Below are positions 45,399 to 54,655 of a DNA stretch of 59,677 nucleotides, piece by piece. The position numbers and the translations under genes were made by a program. The stretch comes from Cytophagales bacterium (GTDB taxonomy: Bacteria > Bacteroidota > Bacteroidia > Cytophagales > Cyclobacteriaceae). The notes beneath the pieces are model-generated. The model was not told the origin of the DNA. It searched no databases and was given only the letters and a program-made list of their open reading frames with translations. Numbering within the stretch: the stretch's first letter is position 1; the number at the start of each line of letters is the position of its first letter. The DNA lies in the NCBI GenBank assembly GCA_022360055.1, contig JAKSDO010000052.1, positions 1 through 59,677 of the forward strand, in the 5' to 3' direction.

Positions 45399-47309
45399 AT
45401 GAAAAAAATATTTTATATACTAACAGTAGGGACATTTATCATATTACAGGCTTGTAAGGATTACTTGGATGTGGTCCCTGACAATGTTGCGACGATTGAT
45501 AATGCTTTTACCGATCGGACCAACGCTGAAAAGTTCCTGTTTACTTGCTATAGATACCTTCCGGGTTTCGCTGATCCAAGGTATAATCCGGGTTTTGTGG
45601 GGAGCGATGAAATTTGGCTGCACCAAAAAGGGAATTATTTAAACGACAAATTTGGATCTTCTTTAACATGGGATATAGCCAGGGGAGAACAAAACATAAA
45701 TGATCCGTTATTGAATTTCTGGGATGGGAGGCAAAATGGTTCGCCCCTTTGGATCGGTATTCGAGATTGTAACATCTTTTTGGAAAACATTGACAAACCA
45801 AGAGATCTTGATGAATACGAAAAAAAACGGTGGATTGCTGAGGTAAAGACATTGAAAGCTTATTATCATTTTTACTTGTTACGATTGTACGGAGCGATTC
45901 CTATTGTGGATGAGAATCTTGAAACCTCCAACTCTCCTGAAGAAGTCCGGGTGTACAGAGATAAATTTGATGATGTTGTAGCATACATTTCTGATCTAGT
46001 GGATGAAGCAATGGAAGATCTTCCTCTTAAAGTTTTAAACGACGCCGAAGAGCTGGGACATATCACCAAACCGATTGCTGCTGCTATAAAAGCAAAAAAC
46101 CTGGTATTGGCAGCAAGCCCATTGTTTAATGGAAATGCTGATTATGCCGGGATAGTTGACAACAAAGGCAATTCACTTTTCCCATCCTCTTACTCACCGG
46201 AAAAGTGGGTTAAAGCAAGGGATGCAGTTAAAGCGGCTATTGATATAGCACACGAGGCAGGTCATGGATTATATAAATTTCAGAGCTCTCTTGGAGCAAT
46301 TAGCGACTCAACAATACTGAAACTATCACTAAGAAATGCTGTGGCTGAAAAATGGAATGAAGAGATTATTTGGGGGAATACCAGCAGTACCTGGCAGATT
46401 CAGCGCAATTGTCATCCAAGGTTAGTTTCTAATCATGCACTAAATACGCATACCCACAACTTACTGGCACCGACATACCGGATGCTTGAGGCGTTTTACA
46501 CGGAGAACGGCGTACCTATTGATGAAGATAAGACGTGGGATTATGAAAACCGATTGGATTTAAAGGCAGGAGATGCCGAGCACAAGCATTATATAAAAGA
46601 AGGTTATGAAACGGTAAAGTTACATTTTGATAGGGAAGCACGTTTTTATGCGTCATTGGGATTTGATGGCGGGATCTGGTACGGTGCAGGTCGGGAAAAT
46701 GATAATGATACCTGGCATCTCGAGATGAAAGAGAAGCAGATTGCTGGTCACAGGGGGCCAGGTTCCTACTCAATAACCGGTAGCCTGGTTAAAAAATTGG
46801 TAAACTACAAGACTGTTCCAGGAACAGGAAGCAATTTCACCATTGAACCATACTCGTTCCCGATCATTCGTCTTGCTGATTTGTATTTAATGTATGCTGA
46901 AGCCCTTAATGAAGTCGCAAATGCGCCGAACGCTGAAGTTTATGAATACATTGACAAAGTTCGCGAACGAGCCGGGCTAAATGGTGTTGTTGATTCGTAT
47001 CTCAATTTTTCCATTAATCCTCAGAAACCAACAACAAAGGATGGAATGCGTGAAATTATTCAACACGAGCGTACGGTAGAGCTGGCCTTTGAAGGCCATC
47101 GATTCTGGGACTTAAGAAGGTGGAAACTTGCGGTTAAAAATATGAATGCACCTGTTAAAGGGTGGAATGTTTTTGAAGAAAGCGCTGAAAGATTTTATAA
47201 ACCTGTTATCCTTTTTGACCAAACCTTTTCCGTAAGGGATTATTTATGGCCTATTAGAGAGTATTCGCTTTTAGTGAATACAAATTTAGTACAAAATTAT
47301 GGTTGGTGA
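45399..47309 (+). CDS. SusD-family surface glycan-binding lipoprotein
   Basis: A 636-residue protein; the ATG at 45399 (MKKIFYIL) is chosen over 45387 because it begins the signal peptide with lipobox LQAC (Cys18). SusD pattern: KTLKAYYHFYLLRLYGAIPI near 150, then PIIRLADLYLMYAEALNEVA near 488 and RTVELAFEGHRFWDLRRWKL near 560. It overlaps nothing upstream and its end overlaps the next frame's alternative start. It is the partner of the SusC 13 nt before it. Confidence 0.94.
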   Translation: MKKIFYILTVGTFIILQACKDYLDVVPDNVATIDNAFTDRTNAEKFLFTCYRYLPGFADPRYNPGFVGSDEIWLHQKGNYLNDKFGSSLTWDIARGEQNINDPLLNFWDGRQNGSPLWIGIRDCNIFLENIDKPRDLDEYEKKRWIAEVKTLKAYYHFYLLRLYGAIPIVDENLETSNSPEEVRVYRDKFDDVVAYISDLVDEAMEDLPLKVLNDAEELGHITKPIAAAIKAKNLVLAASPLFNGNADYAGIVDNKGNSLFPSSYSPEKWVKARDAVKAAIDIAHEAGHGLYKFQSSLGAISDSTILKLSLRNAVAEKWNEEIIWGNTSSTWQIQRNCHPRLVSNHALNTHTHNLLAPTYRMLEAFYTENGVPIDEDKTWDYENRLDLKAGDAEHKHYIKEGYETVKLHFDREARFYASLGFDGGIWYGAGRENDNDTWHLEMKEKQIAGHRGPGSYSITGSLVKKLVNYKTVPGTGSNFTIEPYSFPIIRLADLYLMYAEALNEVANAPNAEVYEYIDKVRERAGLNGVVDSYLNFSINPQKPTTKDGMREIIQHERTVELAFEGHRFWDLRRWKLAVKNMNAPVKGWNVFEESAERFYKPVILFDQTFSVRDYLWPIREYSLLVNTNLVQNYGW

Positions 47310-47325
47310 TTATAAAAGAATTGTG

Positions 47326-48498
47326 ATGAAAAAAAATATTGCATTATTAATACTAGCCGCAACATTCTTAATAAGTTGCGAAGAAGAACCCATTGGACAA
47401 CCCCCGATCGACAATATACCTCCATCTCCGGTTACTGGTGTCGAGGTAACTCCTCTTGCCGGAGGGGCCAAAGTTATTTATACGATACCGGCTGACGAAG
47501 ACTTACTCTATGTGCAGGCCAGGTATCAAAGTGAAGAACGTGTACGTATTTGGAAATCAAGCATATTTACGAATGAGCTCTTGCTTGATGGTTTTGGTGA
47601 TACGAATGAAAAGCGTATTATTATTGAGACAGTAGATCGCAGTAAAAATGTTTCAGAACCAGTTTCTGCCAAGTTTAGCCCATTAACGCCTCCTGTCTTC
47701 AGTGTATTTAATACAGTCGAAATTAAAGAGGACTTTGGAGGAATAAGTTTTACATTCCAAAATCCGTTAAAGGCTGAGCTCGCATTTGTGGTGCTTACAT
47801 CGAATGAAAACGATGAAATGCGGCAGATTGAAAAAATTTACACAAGTGTAGAGGAAGGAAACTTTGCTGTACGCGGTTACGAAAATGTTGAACGTAAATT
47901 TGGTATTTATGTAGCTGATCGCTGGGATAATTTAACTGATACTTTATCGGGTTTGTTCACTCCATTATATGAGGAGCAGTTGGATCGCAGTAAGTGGCAG
48001 TACATAGCCCTGCCTGGTGATATACCTATCACAGCCTGGGGTGGAGGTTTCCATAGACTAATAGACAATAGCCTGGGAGAAGGAAATTTTGCTCATACCG
48101 TAGGCGGAGAAGGTATGCCTATACCCTGGACTTTTGATCTTAGTCAAGAAGTTAAGCTTAGCCGTTTCATTTCGTGGCAAAGGAATGGTCGCTATTTATA
48201 CGATCATGGAAACCCTAAGGTATTTGAACTTTGGGGCAGCAACGAGCCCGCCCTGGATGGCAGTTGGGATTCCTGGGTTAAACTTGGAAGATTTGAATCT
48301 AAAAAACCTTCAGGTCAACCATACGGAACAGTTACCAATGAGGACAAGATATATGCGGAATCAGGGGAGGAATTTGTTATTCCGATTGACGCACCCGAGG
48401 TAAGGTATATTAGGCATGTAACAATTGAAACATGGTCGGGGGGAGACTTCTTCCATTTAGGCGAAATAAATATGTATGGGCAACCGATAACAGAGTGA
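47326..48498 (+). CDS. DUF4959/DUF5000-type discoidin-like lipoprotein
   Basis: A 390-residue lipoprotein with lipobox LISC; the start at 47326 gives the signal peptide, and 47299 would overlap SusD. Layout: a Fn3-like N-terminal domain (about 30-120, DUF4959), a second beta-domain (about 125-215, DUF5126-like) and a C-terminal F5/8 type C-like domain (about 220-390, DUF5000; WTFDLSQEVKLSRFISWQR, EVRYIRHVTIE). Such proteins follow SusCD pairs and bind the glycan at the cell surface. No catalysis expected. Confidence 0.82.
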   Translation: MKKNIALLILAATFLISCEEEPIGQPPIDNIPPSPVTGVEVTPLAGGAKVIYTIPADEDLLYVQARYQSEERVRIWKSSIFTNELLLDGFGDTNEKRIIIETVDRSKNVSEPVSAKFSPLTPPVFSVFNTVEIKEDFGGISFTFQNPLKAELAFVVLTSNENDEMRQIEKIYTSVEEGNFAVRGYENVERKFGIYVADRWDNLTDTLSGLFTPLYEEQLDRSKWQYIALPGDIPITAWGGGFHRLIDNSLGEGNFAHTVGGEGMPIPWTFDLSQEVKLSRFISWQRNGRYLYDHGNPKVFELWGSNEPALDGSWDSWVKLGRFESKKPSGQPYGTVTNEDKIYAESGEEFVIPIDAPEVRYIRHVTIETWSGGDFFHLGEINMYGQPITE

Positions 48499-48509
48499 AA
48501 TTGTCAATT

Positions 48510-49721
48510 ATGAAAACAAAAAATATATTATTATTCACATTTTTAGGCGCATTGATTTTGTCCTTCTCTTGTTCAGAGATGAACGATTTGCATCAGGAGT
48601 ATATGGACCGTGGAGAACAGATTTATCTTGGTAAAGTAGATTCAACAATAGTCTACTCTGGTAATGAAAGGATAAAACTAAAATGTATTATTAAAGCTGA
48701 TCCCAAAATTACAAATCTAAAGGTCACATGGAATAGCGGTAACAATGAAATAATAGTGCCTGTGATTAGGGAAAATGTATCAACCGATACAATTGACTTG
48801 GAAATTGATCCTATTCCTGAGGGTGATTACGTGTTTATTATGACAACCTTGGATAATAATGGTAATAGCTCAATCCCGGTTGAGACCGTAGCTAAAGTTT
48901 ATGGCGAAAAATACATCAATAGACTTTTAAATAAAAGTATTGAAGCTATTGATGCAGGATTGTCTTACGGAATTACATGGAAAGCCAATAGTGAAGCGGT
49001 GGGTGTGAGGATTAAATACATTGACGCTGAAGGTAATGAACAAATTATTGTAACGCCTGAAGGCGAACAAACTATTCTTGATAGCTGGAAAACTGGAAGT
49101 GTCTTGGAATATCAGACTTCGTTTAAACCGCATGAAAATAGTTTGGAGTTGTTTTATGCTCCTGTAGAGACAATTACACTACCTGAAGATTTTATGGTAC
49201 CCAAAAGTGGATTTAATACTGTGACTCTTCCATTTGACGTTGCCGGCACAATGTGGGGTGGCGCAATTCATAAATTGTGGAATGGAGCTGTAAGCAATGG
49301 AGACTTCATGCATACCGGAGCGGAGGGTGATCCAATGCCGCAACATATCACATTTGATATGGGATTATTGTGTGACTTAACCAGGGTTTATATTGAACCG
49401 CGTTATTGTTGTTTTGATGCTTTGCCAATGATTTTTGAGGTATGGGGAATTGACGGGATCGATGGCGCTGCGACAGAAGTGAACAGTAATGATCCAAATT
49501 GGGAAGCAGATATGATATCAAAAGGGTGGTCTAAACTTGCCAGGGTAGAACAACCCAAGGTTCATGACAGAGAGCATGGAATAGTAGATATTAATATTGA
49601 AGATGGTTCGCCATCGGTAAGATATATCCGTTTATATTTTATCGAAAACATGACAGATCCTTCAAAGAATTATGTTCATATGAGCGAAGCCACATTCTTT
49701 ACATCAAAAGTATATAATTAG
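48510..49721 (+). CDS. DUF4998-type surface lipoprotein with discoidin-like end
   Basis: A 403-residue lipoprotein (lipobox LSFSC) starting at 48510; the longer frame from 48432 overlaps the previous gene and has no signal peptide. The N-terminal half (MNDLHQEYMDRGEQIYLGKV) is the DUF4998 signature, and the C-terminal part (MPQHITFDMG, VRYIRLYFIE) resembles the F5/8-like domain of the preceding protein. The gene lies 11 nt after that one. Both are likely surface glycan-binding partners of the SusCD system. Confidence 0.82.
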   Translation: MKTKNILLFTFLGALILSFSCSEMNDLHQEYMDRGEQIYLGKVDSTIVYSGNERIKLKCIIKADPKITNLKVTWNSGNNEIIVPVIRENVSTDTIDLEIDPIPEGDYVFIMTTLDNNGNSSIPVETVAKVYGEKYINRLLNKSIEAIDAGLSYGITWKANSEAVGVRIKYIDAEGNEQIIVTPEGEQTILDSWKTGSVLEYQTSFKPHENSLELFYAPVETITLPEDFMVPKSGFNTVTLPFDVAGTMWGGAIHKLWNGAVSNGDFMHTGAEGDPMPQHITFDMGLLCDLTRVYIEPRYCCFDALPMIFEVWGIDGIDGAATEVNSNDPNWEADMISKGWSKLARVEQPKVHDREHGIVDINIEDGSPSVRYIRLYFIENMTDPSKNYVHMSEATFFTSKVYN

Positions 49722-49749
49722 TTGCTAGCTGGATCAGTTAATTTTAAGG

Positions 49750-49785
49750 CAGCTTATCCGCATAAGCGGGTAGGCTGTTATTTTT
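49750..49785 (+). terminator. Rho-independent terminator after the SusCD-lipoprotein operon
   Basis: CAGCTTATCCGC (49750-49761), loop ATAA, GCGGGTAGGCTG (49766-49777), then TTATTTTT. The 12-bp stem closes fully if G-T pairs are allowed. It separates the operon from the GH172 gene, which then has its own short leader. Confidence 0.8.
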
Positions 49786-49798
49786 AAGAATAGAGCAG

Positions 49799-52168
49799 AT
49801 GAATTTTAGCAAGTGTAAAAAAGATTTCGTCGTAGTATCGAGCTTTTATATTTCTATTTTATTAATTGTTTCTGCTCCAAAGTTTATTAATGCACAGATT
49901 GCGACAGGCTCGCTGTTGGATGAAATGATTGATAGAAGTTCTTTAACAAAGTATCCGATCCCTTCGTATAGTTGTGGGCAGTTTGGTAGTTATGACCGCA
50001 ACACTGATAAAGTTGATGGGGAAGGATGGTTTGCTAACTGGGATCGAAGCTATTGGTTAAGGATTGAATATAATAAAGGGCGGCGTGAATTTGTTATGAT
50101 GGATTCCCAGGGGCCTGGAGCTGTTGTACGTTTTTGGGTAACCGTTGCAGCCTATGGAGGAAACGGTACATTACGTATTTATATTGACGGGGCAGAGGAG
50201 CCGATTATTGAAGGGGAAATCTTTAAACTACTTAGCGGAGGAGCCTTGGTTGCTGAGCCTTTGGCAACTTCTGTTTCCAAAGCATCAAATTATTTGCAGA
50301 GAGGGCACAATCTTTATTTCCCGGTTCCTTACGCTCAACATTGCAAAATTACGTATGAAAGTGCAGCTCTTACAGAAGAGCCTGGGGCAAAATCAGGAGA
50401 AGCGCTTTACTATAACATAAATTTCAGAACCTACGAAGAAGGAACTAATGTTAAGTCATTTACAAAGAATGATCTAACTGAACTTGCAGATAAGATCCAG
50501 AATACCAATACTATTTTAAATAATCCAAACGAAGAAATAAGTAATATAGATGAATTGGCTATTGATGGTGGTATTGCCCCTGGAGAAAAGATTGAAAAAA
50601 CAATTAAAGGAAAGAAAGCTGTTCATCGGATTCAACTAAAGATTCGTGCAGATAACCTGGCACAGGCACTGCGTTCAACAGTCCTGGAAATTGTATTTGA
50701 TGGAATTCAAACCGTTTGGTGTCCGGTTGGAGATTTTTTTGGGATCGGTTATAAATATTCTCCCTTTACTACGTTTTATTGTTCGGCTTTGAATGATGGC
50801 ACTTTGATTTCAAACTGGGTGATGCCTTTTGAAGATTCATGCTGCATAAACATTCATAATTACGGGGAACAGGAAGTCCGGATCAGTGAAGGGAGAGCAT
50901 ATGTTAGAGATTATAATTGGGATGAGCGCAGCATGCATTTTGGCGCGGGGTGGTATGAAAAGTACAAGATGCATACAGGAGACGGGCCACGCCCAATGAA
51001 TGGTAATAACGAAAACTTTTTTGATTTAAATTATGTAACCTTGAATGGGAAAGGAGTCCTTGTTGGAACAGGGGTTACACTTTTTAATACGGTATCCAAT
51101 TGGTGGGGCGAAGGCGATGAAAAAGTTTATGTCGATAATGAAACATTTCCATCTCATATTGGCACTGGAACGGAAGATTATTACGGTTATGCCTGGTGTA
51201 TGCCTGCAAAATTCTCTCACCCATTTATTGCCCAACCCGATGGCAGTGGAAACCTGAGCCCGGGGTATACCGTGAACCAGCGATACAGGAGCCTTGATGC
51301 TATTCCCTTTGAGGAAAATTTAAAATTCGATATGGAAATCTGGCATTGGGCGGCTACTGATATCAATTATGCACCTGTGTCCTACTGGTATATGGTGCCA
51401 GGAGGAGAATCCAATAGAAAAGCAGCCCCGGAACAGGTTAAAACGAAAGTTGTGCTGGATAAAAGCGATTTTTATAGTAAGGCTCCTGATGAAAATGGAA
51501 GGATTGAAGCAGAATACCTAAAATTGGCGTGCAGCAGTGGTAATATCAGAACACAAAGTGTTGCCCAGTTTAACTGGAGCAATGGAAGCCAGGTATGGTG
51601 GACAAATGCAAATGTTGGCAGTTCCTCAAAACTCCCTTTTGAAATCGAAAATGAAACATATTGCGAGGTTAAACTTAGTCTTACAAAAGCTGCTGATTAT
51701 GGAGTTTTTGATATTTGGCTGGATGGGAAAAAGGTAGTTGAAGACTACGATGCGTATTATGCATTAGGTGTTACCAATTCAGTTGTTAGTTTGGGAAAAT
51801 ATACGCTGACCAAAGGGGAGCATCAATTGAAAATTGTAATTAAAGGAGCAAACCCTTCGGCAATAAAAAAATACATGTTTGGCATCGATTATATTGATGT
51901 AATTCCGCTCACCACCGGAATGAACCATATCAATGAAACCAGTGAGATCAAGGTATTCCCAAATCCATTTTCAAATGAGATTTTCTTATCTGGCTTAAAC
52001 GGCAAAGTGCATGAATATAAAGTTTACAATATCCATGGTATCGTAGTGGAGGCAGGTAAGTTAAATGGATATTTTCAAATAAACATAAATCCTCAAAGAT
52101 TTAAGAGAGGGGTCTATTTTTTGAACCTTGATGGGCAGTACCATTTTAAAATAGTTAAGAATGGATAA
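49799..52168 (+). CDS. GH172 (DUF2961) glycosidase with T9SS sorting domain
   Basis: A 789-residue secreted protein; signal peptide near KFINAQ. Residues about 35-400 are the DUF2961/GH172 fold: YSCGQFGSYDRNT, MMDSQGPGAVVRFWVT, and SHIGTGTEDYYGYAWC with the conserved acidic residues. GH172 members act on difructose or arabinofuranose linkages. A beta-sandwich domain (about 560-700) resembles carbohydrate-binding modules. The last 75 residues (VFPNPFSNEIFLSG, YKVYNIHGIVV, RGVYFLNL) are a type IX secretion type-A sorting tail, so the enzyme is exported across the outer membrane. It is the only T9SS substrate in the window. Confidence 0.88.
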   Translation: MNFSKCKKDFVVVSSFYISILLIVSAPKFINAQIATGSLLDEMIDRSSLTKYPIPSYSCGQFGSYDRNTDKVDGEGWFANWDRSYWLRIEYNKGRREFVMMDSQGPGAVVRFWVTVAAYGGNGTLRIYIDGAEEPIIEGEIFKLLSGGALVAEPLATSVSKASNYLQRGHNLYFPVPYAQHCKITYESAALTEEPGAKSGEALYYNINFRTYEEGTNVKSFTKNDLTELADKIQNTNTILNNPNEEISNIDELAIDGGIAPGEKIEKTIKGKKAVHRIQLKIRADNLAQALRSTVLEIVFDGIQTVWCPVGDFFGIGYKYSPFTTFYCSALNDGTLISNWVMPFEDSCCINIHNYGEQEVRISEGRAYVRDYNWDERSMHFGAGWYEKYKMHTGDGPRPMNGNNENFFDLNYVTLNGKGVLVGTGVTLFNTVSNWWGEGDEKVYVDNETFPSHIGTGTEDYYGYAWCMPAKFSHPFIAQPDGSGNLSPGYTVNQRYRSLDAIPFEENLKFDMEIWHWAATDINYAPVSYWYMVPGGESNRKAAPEQVKTKVVLDKSDFYSKAPDENGRIEAEYLKLACSSGNIRTQSVAQFNWSNGSQVWWTNANVGSSSKLPFEIENETYCEVKLSLTKAADYGVFDIWLDGKKVVEDYDAYYALGVTNSVVSLGKYTLTKGEHQLKIVIKGANPSAIKKYMFGIDYIDVIPLTTGMNHINETSEIKVFPNPFSNEIFLSGLNGKVHEYKVYNIHGIVVEAGKLNGYFQININPQRFKRGVYFLNLDGQYHFKIVKNG

Positions 52169-52345
52169 GTCGGGCCGGTTAAAAGAATTTATCAATAATG
52201 GATATGACAATGAGATTCACAAACCAACTTTTGCCTATTATTGACCTGCTGGTGTTGCCGCCAACGGCAAAAATGGGTACAGAACCTGGCATAACACATA
52301 GCTCCAACCCGTCTCTTTATCCACTGCAGAGAAGTAATTGATTGA

Positions 52346-52498
52346 CCATCAAATTATATTGTTGGTAATGTCGAGAATGTGTTGAATCAGACAACAGATT
52401 ATAATGGTTCAGAAAACAATGTTGAGCCATTGACACATGTGGTGCAGCCTGCAGGTAAACCTAATGTTGATCCAATGGAAGCTATTGGTGAAAGATAA
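52346..52498 (+). pseudogene. Unidentified gene tail
   Basis: A 50-codon stop-bounded frame reads NYIVGNVENVLNQTTDYNGS and ends PNVDPMEAIGER. It has protein-like composition but no start and I do not recognise the family. Confidence 0.35.
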
Positions 52499-52517
52499 AG
52501 AATAAATTGTTCATGGA

Positions 52518-52553
52518 AAAACTCATCTAATCGTATTTCATCAGATGAGTTTT
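52518..52553. terminator. Hairpin terminator
   Basis: AAAACTCATCT (52518-52528) pairs perfectly with AGATGAGTTTT (52543-52553) across a 14-nt loop. A-run before and T-run after mean it could work in both directions. It follows the unidentified gene tail. Confidence 0.7.
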
Positions 52554-53081
52554 GGATTATAATGAGATTTTTTGTAAACCGATGATAAAAATCGGTAGAA
52601 CACCTTCCCCTTTATTTTTTATGATGATCGCGACAAACATATTGATTGCTCAGAGACATGCTATATACGGAATGATCAATGCATTTGATAACATATCCTT
52701 GATTGGCGCAGAGATAAAGGTGAAAAGTACAAAAAAACCGTACGAACAGATTCAACCGGAAGTTTTGTGAGCGGCCGAAAGTTAAAAAATAAATGAAGTA
52801 TCGTTTTCTTATTATACAAATATGTATGATCTTCCCAGAGGTCAATTCCCAGGGGCAGAAGTACTCAGCGGTAAAATGAGAATGGAGGTACAAGTTCAAT
52901 TAATGGTGGCAGTGCAGCCCTTACTCTTGTAGACGGAGTAATTGTGGAATCTGGTGTTCTAAATAGATTACGACTAGTCCAAATAAAGAATTTGCGCGTA
53001 ATTAAAGATGGAAGTGCAGTTGTTTATGATTTTTCGAGGAACTCATGGAGTTGTACTGATAGAGCCCCTCAGAGGCGGTGA
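52552..53081 (+). pseudogene. SusC-family gene remnant
   Basis: The first part reads ISLIGAEIKVKSTKK and, after a frameshift near 52740, VRTDSTGSFVSG: a carboxypeptidase-regulatory-like domain. After about 100 nt comes SSINGGSAALTLVDGVIV, then IKNLRVIKDGSAVVYDF, a TonB-plug core ('VDGV', 'VIKDGSA-YG'). The barrel is gone. It is a third, decayed SusC in the window, so a further glycan system once stood here. Confidence 0.7.
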
Positions 53082-53200
53082 CACGATAAAGTGAAATTCA
53101 GTAATATAATTTGTAAATAGTTCCTGATAGTGGATTTTTTTGATCATGGTTCTCCAATGAAAAAATATAATAAATTTAAATAAACTAAACCCATATAGAT

Positions 53201-54538
53201 ATGACTATAGCAAGGAGAGATTTCATAAAGAAGACAGCAGCAGCGGGGTCTGCAGCAGTTATAGCGCCAACGATCATACCCGGGAGCGCCTTTGGTGCCA
53301 ATGACAGGATCAATGCAGCGGTTTTAGGCTTGAATGGCAGAGGCAAGAGCCATGTCAAAGGTCTGATGGTGCAGAAAAACGTTCAGGTGACCACCTTGTG
53401 CGATCCGGATATGAACATACTGAAGAAGCGCCAAAAAGACTTCAAAGAGAAGTATAATAAAGATGTTGCCCTGGAGCAGGATCTTAGAAGAGTGATGGAT
53501 GACAAAGACATCGATGTGGTCAGCATAGCTTCTCCAAACCACTGGCATGCACTTACAGTGATCTGGGCTTGCCAGGCAGGCAAAGATTCCTACGTGGAAA
53601 AGCCGGGATCCCATAATATCTGGGAAGGAAGAAAAATGGTAGAAGCTGCCCAGAAGTATGACAGGATAGTACAACACGGTGTACAATTGAGAAGCTCGCC
53701 TGCAGTAAATGAAGCCATCCAACTGATGAGAGATGGATATATCGGTAGAGTATACATGGCAAGAGGCCTTGTGTTTAGATGGAGAGCAGATATTGGCGAC
53801 CAGGGATTCTCACCGGTTCCGGATGGCATCGATTACGATCTTTGGACAGGACCGGCGCCTAAGCGACCATTTACAAAGAACTTGGTACACTACAACTGGC
53901 ACTGGCACTGGGACTATGGTAACGGTGACGTAGGAAACCAGGGGATCCATGAAACGGATTTGTGTATGTGGGGGTTGGATGTAGGATTTCCAACCAAGAT
54001 TACATCGATGGGAGGAAAGTTCCTTTGGGACGACTGCAAGGAAGTACCTGAAGTATTGACATCGGTATACAAGTATCCCGAAGAGGATAAGATCATCCAG
54101 TTTGAAGTGAGGCCGTGGTGTACGAACACAGAAGAGGGGGCGACAGTAGGAAACATCTTCTATGGAGACAAGGGAATACTGGTAGTATACGGTTACGACA
54201 AGTATAAGACCTTCTTGGGCAAAGACAGGACACCGGGCAAATCAGGAGAAGATGGGGGAGAGTCAGGCACAGAGATGGACAGAGGAGCAGGAGGAACGGA
54301 CGGTCACTTTGCAAACTTCATCGAAGCGGTGAGGAAGCATGATAAGACGATCCTGAATGGTCCGGTAGAGACAGCCCATCTGTCATCGGGATTGGCACAT
54401 CTGGGCAACATAGCCTACAGGCTGGATAGAGTGCTGACATTCAATCCTGGCTCGGAGACCTTTGTGAATGATCCGGAAGCTGATGAGATGCTGACCAGGA
54501 ACTACAGAGGAGACTATGTCGTACCGGATAAGGTGTAA
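53201..54538 (+). CDS. Tat-exported Gfo/Idh/MocA-family oxidoreductase
   Basis: A 445-residue NAD(P)-dependent oxidoreductase. The twin-arginine signal is ARRDFIKKTAAAG; the Rossmann motif LGLNGRGKSHV is near 42, SPNHWHALTVIWACQAGK near 110 and VEKPGSHN with the catalytic Lys near 132. The DVGNQGIHETDLCMWGLD segment near 246 holds the conserved histidine of GH109-like members, so oxidation at sugar C3 with bond cleavage is possible. A strong terminator follows at 54562. The N-terminal stub of another such gene is at 55626. It is 35% or so like the 5589 protein in layout only; the two are not close copies. Confidence 0.88.
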   Translation: MTIARRDFIKKTAAAGSAAVIAPTIIPGSAFGANDRINAAVLGLNGRGKSHVKGLMVQKNVQVTTLCDPDMNILKKRQKDFKEKYNKDVALEQDLRRVMDDKDIDVVSIASPNHWHALTVIWACQAGKDSYVEKPGSHNIWEGRKMVEAAQKYDRIVQHGVQLRSSPAVNEAIQLMRDGYIGRVYMARGLVFRWRADIGDQGFSPVPDGIDYDLWTGPAPKRPFTKNLVHYNWHWHWDYGNGDVGNQGIHETDLCMWGLDVGFPTKITSMGGKFLWDDCKEVPEVLTSVYKYPEEDKIIQFEVRPWCTNTEEGATVGNIFYGDKGILVVYGYDKYKTFLGKDRTPGKSGEDGGESGTEMDRGAGGTDGHFANFIEAVRKHDKTILNGPVETAHLSSGLAHLGNIAYRLDRVLTFNPGSETFVNDPEADEMLTRNYRGDYVVPDKV

Positions 54539-54561
54539 ATGATGAATACCGAATTCTAAAT

Positions 54562-54598
54562 AAAAGGTTATTGTCAAAATAATTGACAATAACCTTTT
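54562..54598 (+). terminator. Rho-independent terminator
   Basis: AAAAGGTTATTGTCA and TGACAATAACCTTTT form a perfect 15-bp stem around the loop AAATAAT, 23 nt after the oxidoreductase stop. The A and T runs at its base make it bidirectional. Confidence 0.88.
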
Positions 54599-54655
54599 CC
54601 GGAATTGCAGAAATACCAACAGACTGAATAATGAGCAAAGAGGATTTTTAAACAG

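Larger units (their letters stand above)
52169..53200. other. Decayed region between GH172 and oxidoreductase genes
   Basis: It holds no intact gene. Recognisable pieces are an unidentified tail (52346-52498), a hairpin (52518-52553) and the scraps of a SusC gene (52552-53081). The first 150 nt show only stops in all frames. Confidence 0.6.

Noticed and set aside
48134-48403. 89-codon plus-strand frame
   Set aside because: It lies wholly inside the DUF4959/DUF5000 gene in another frame.
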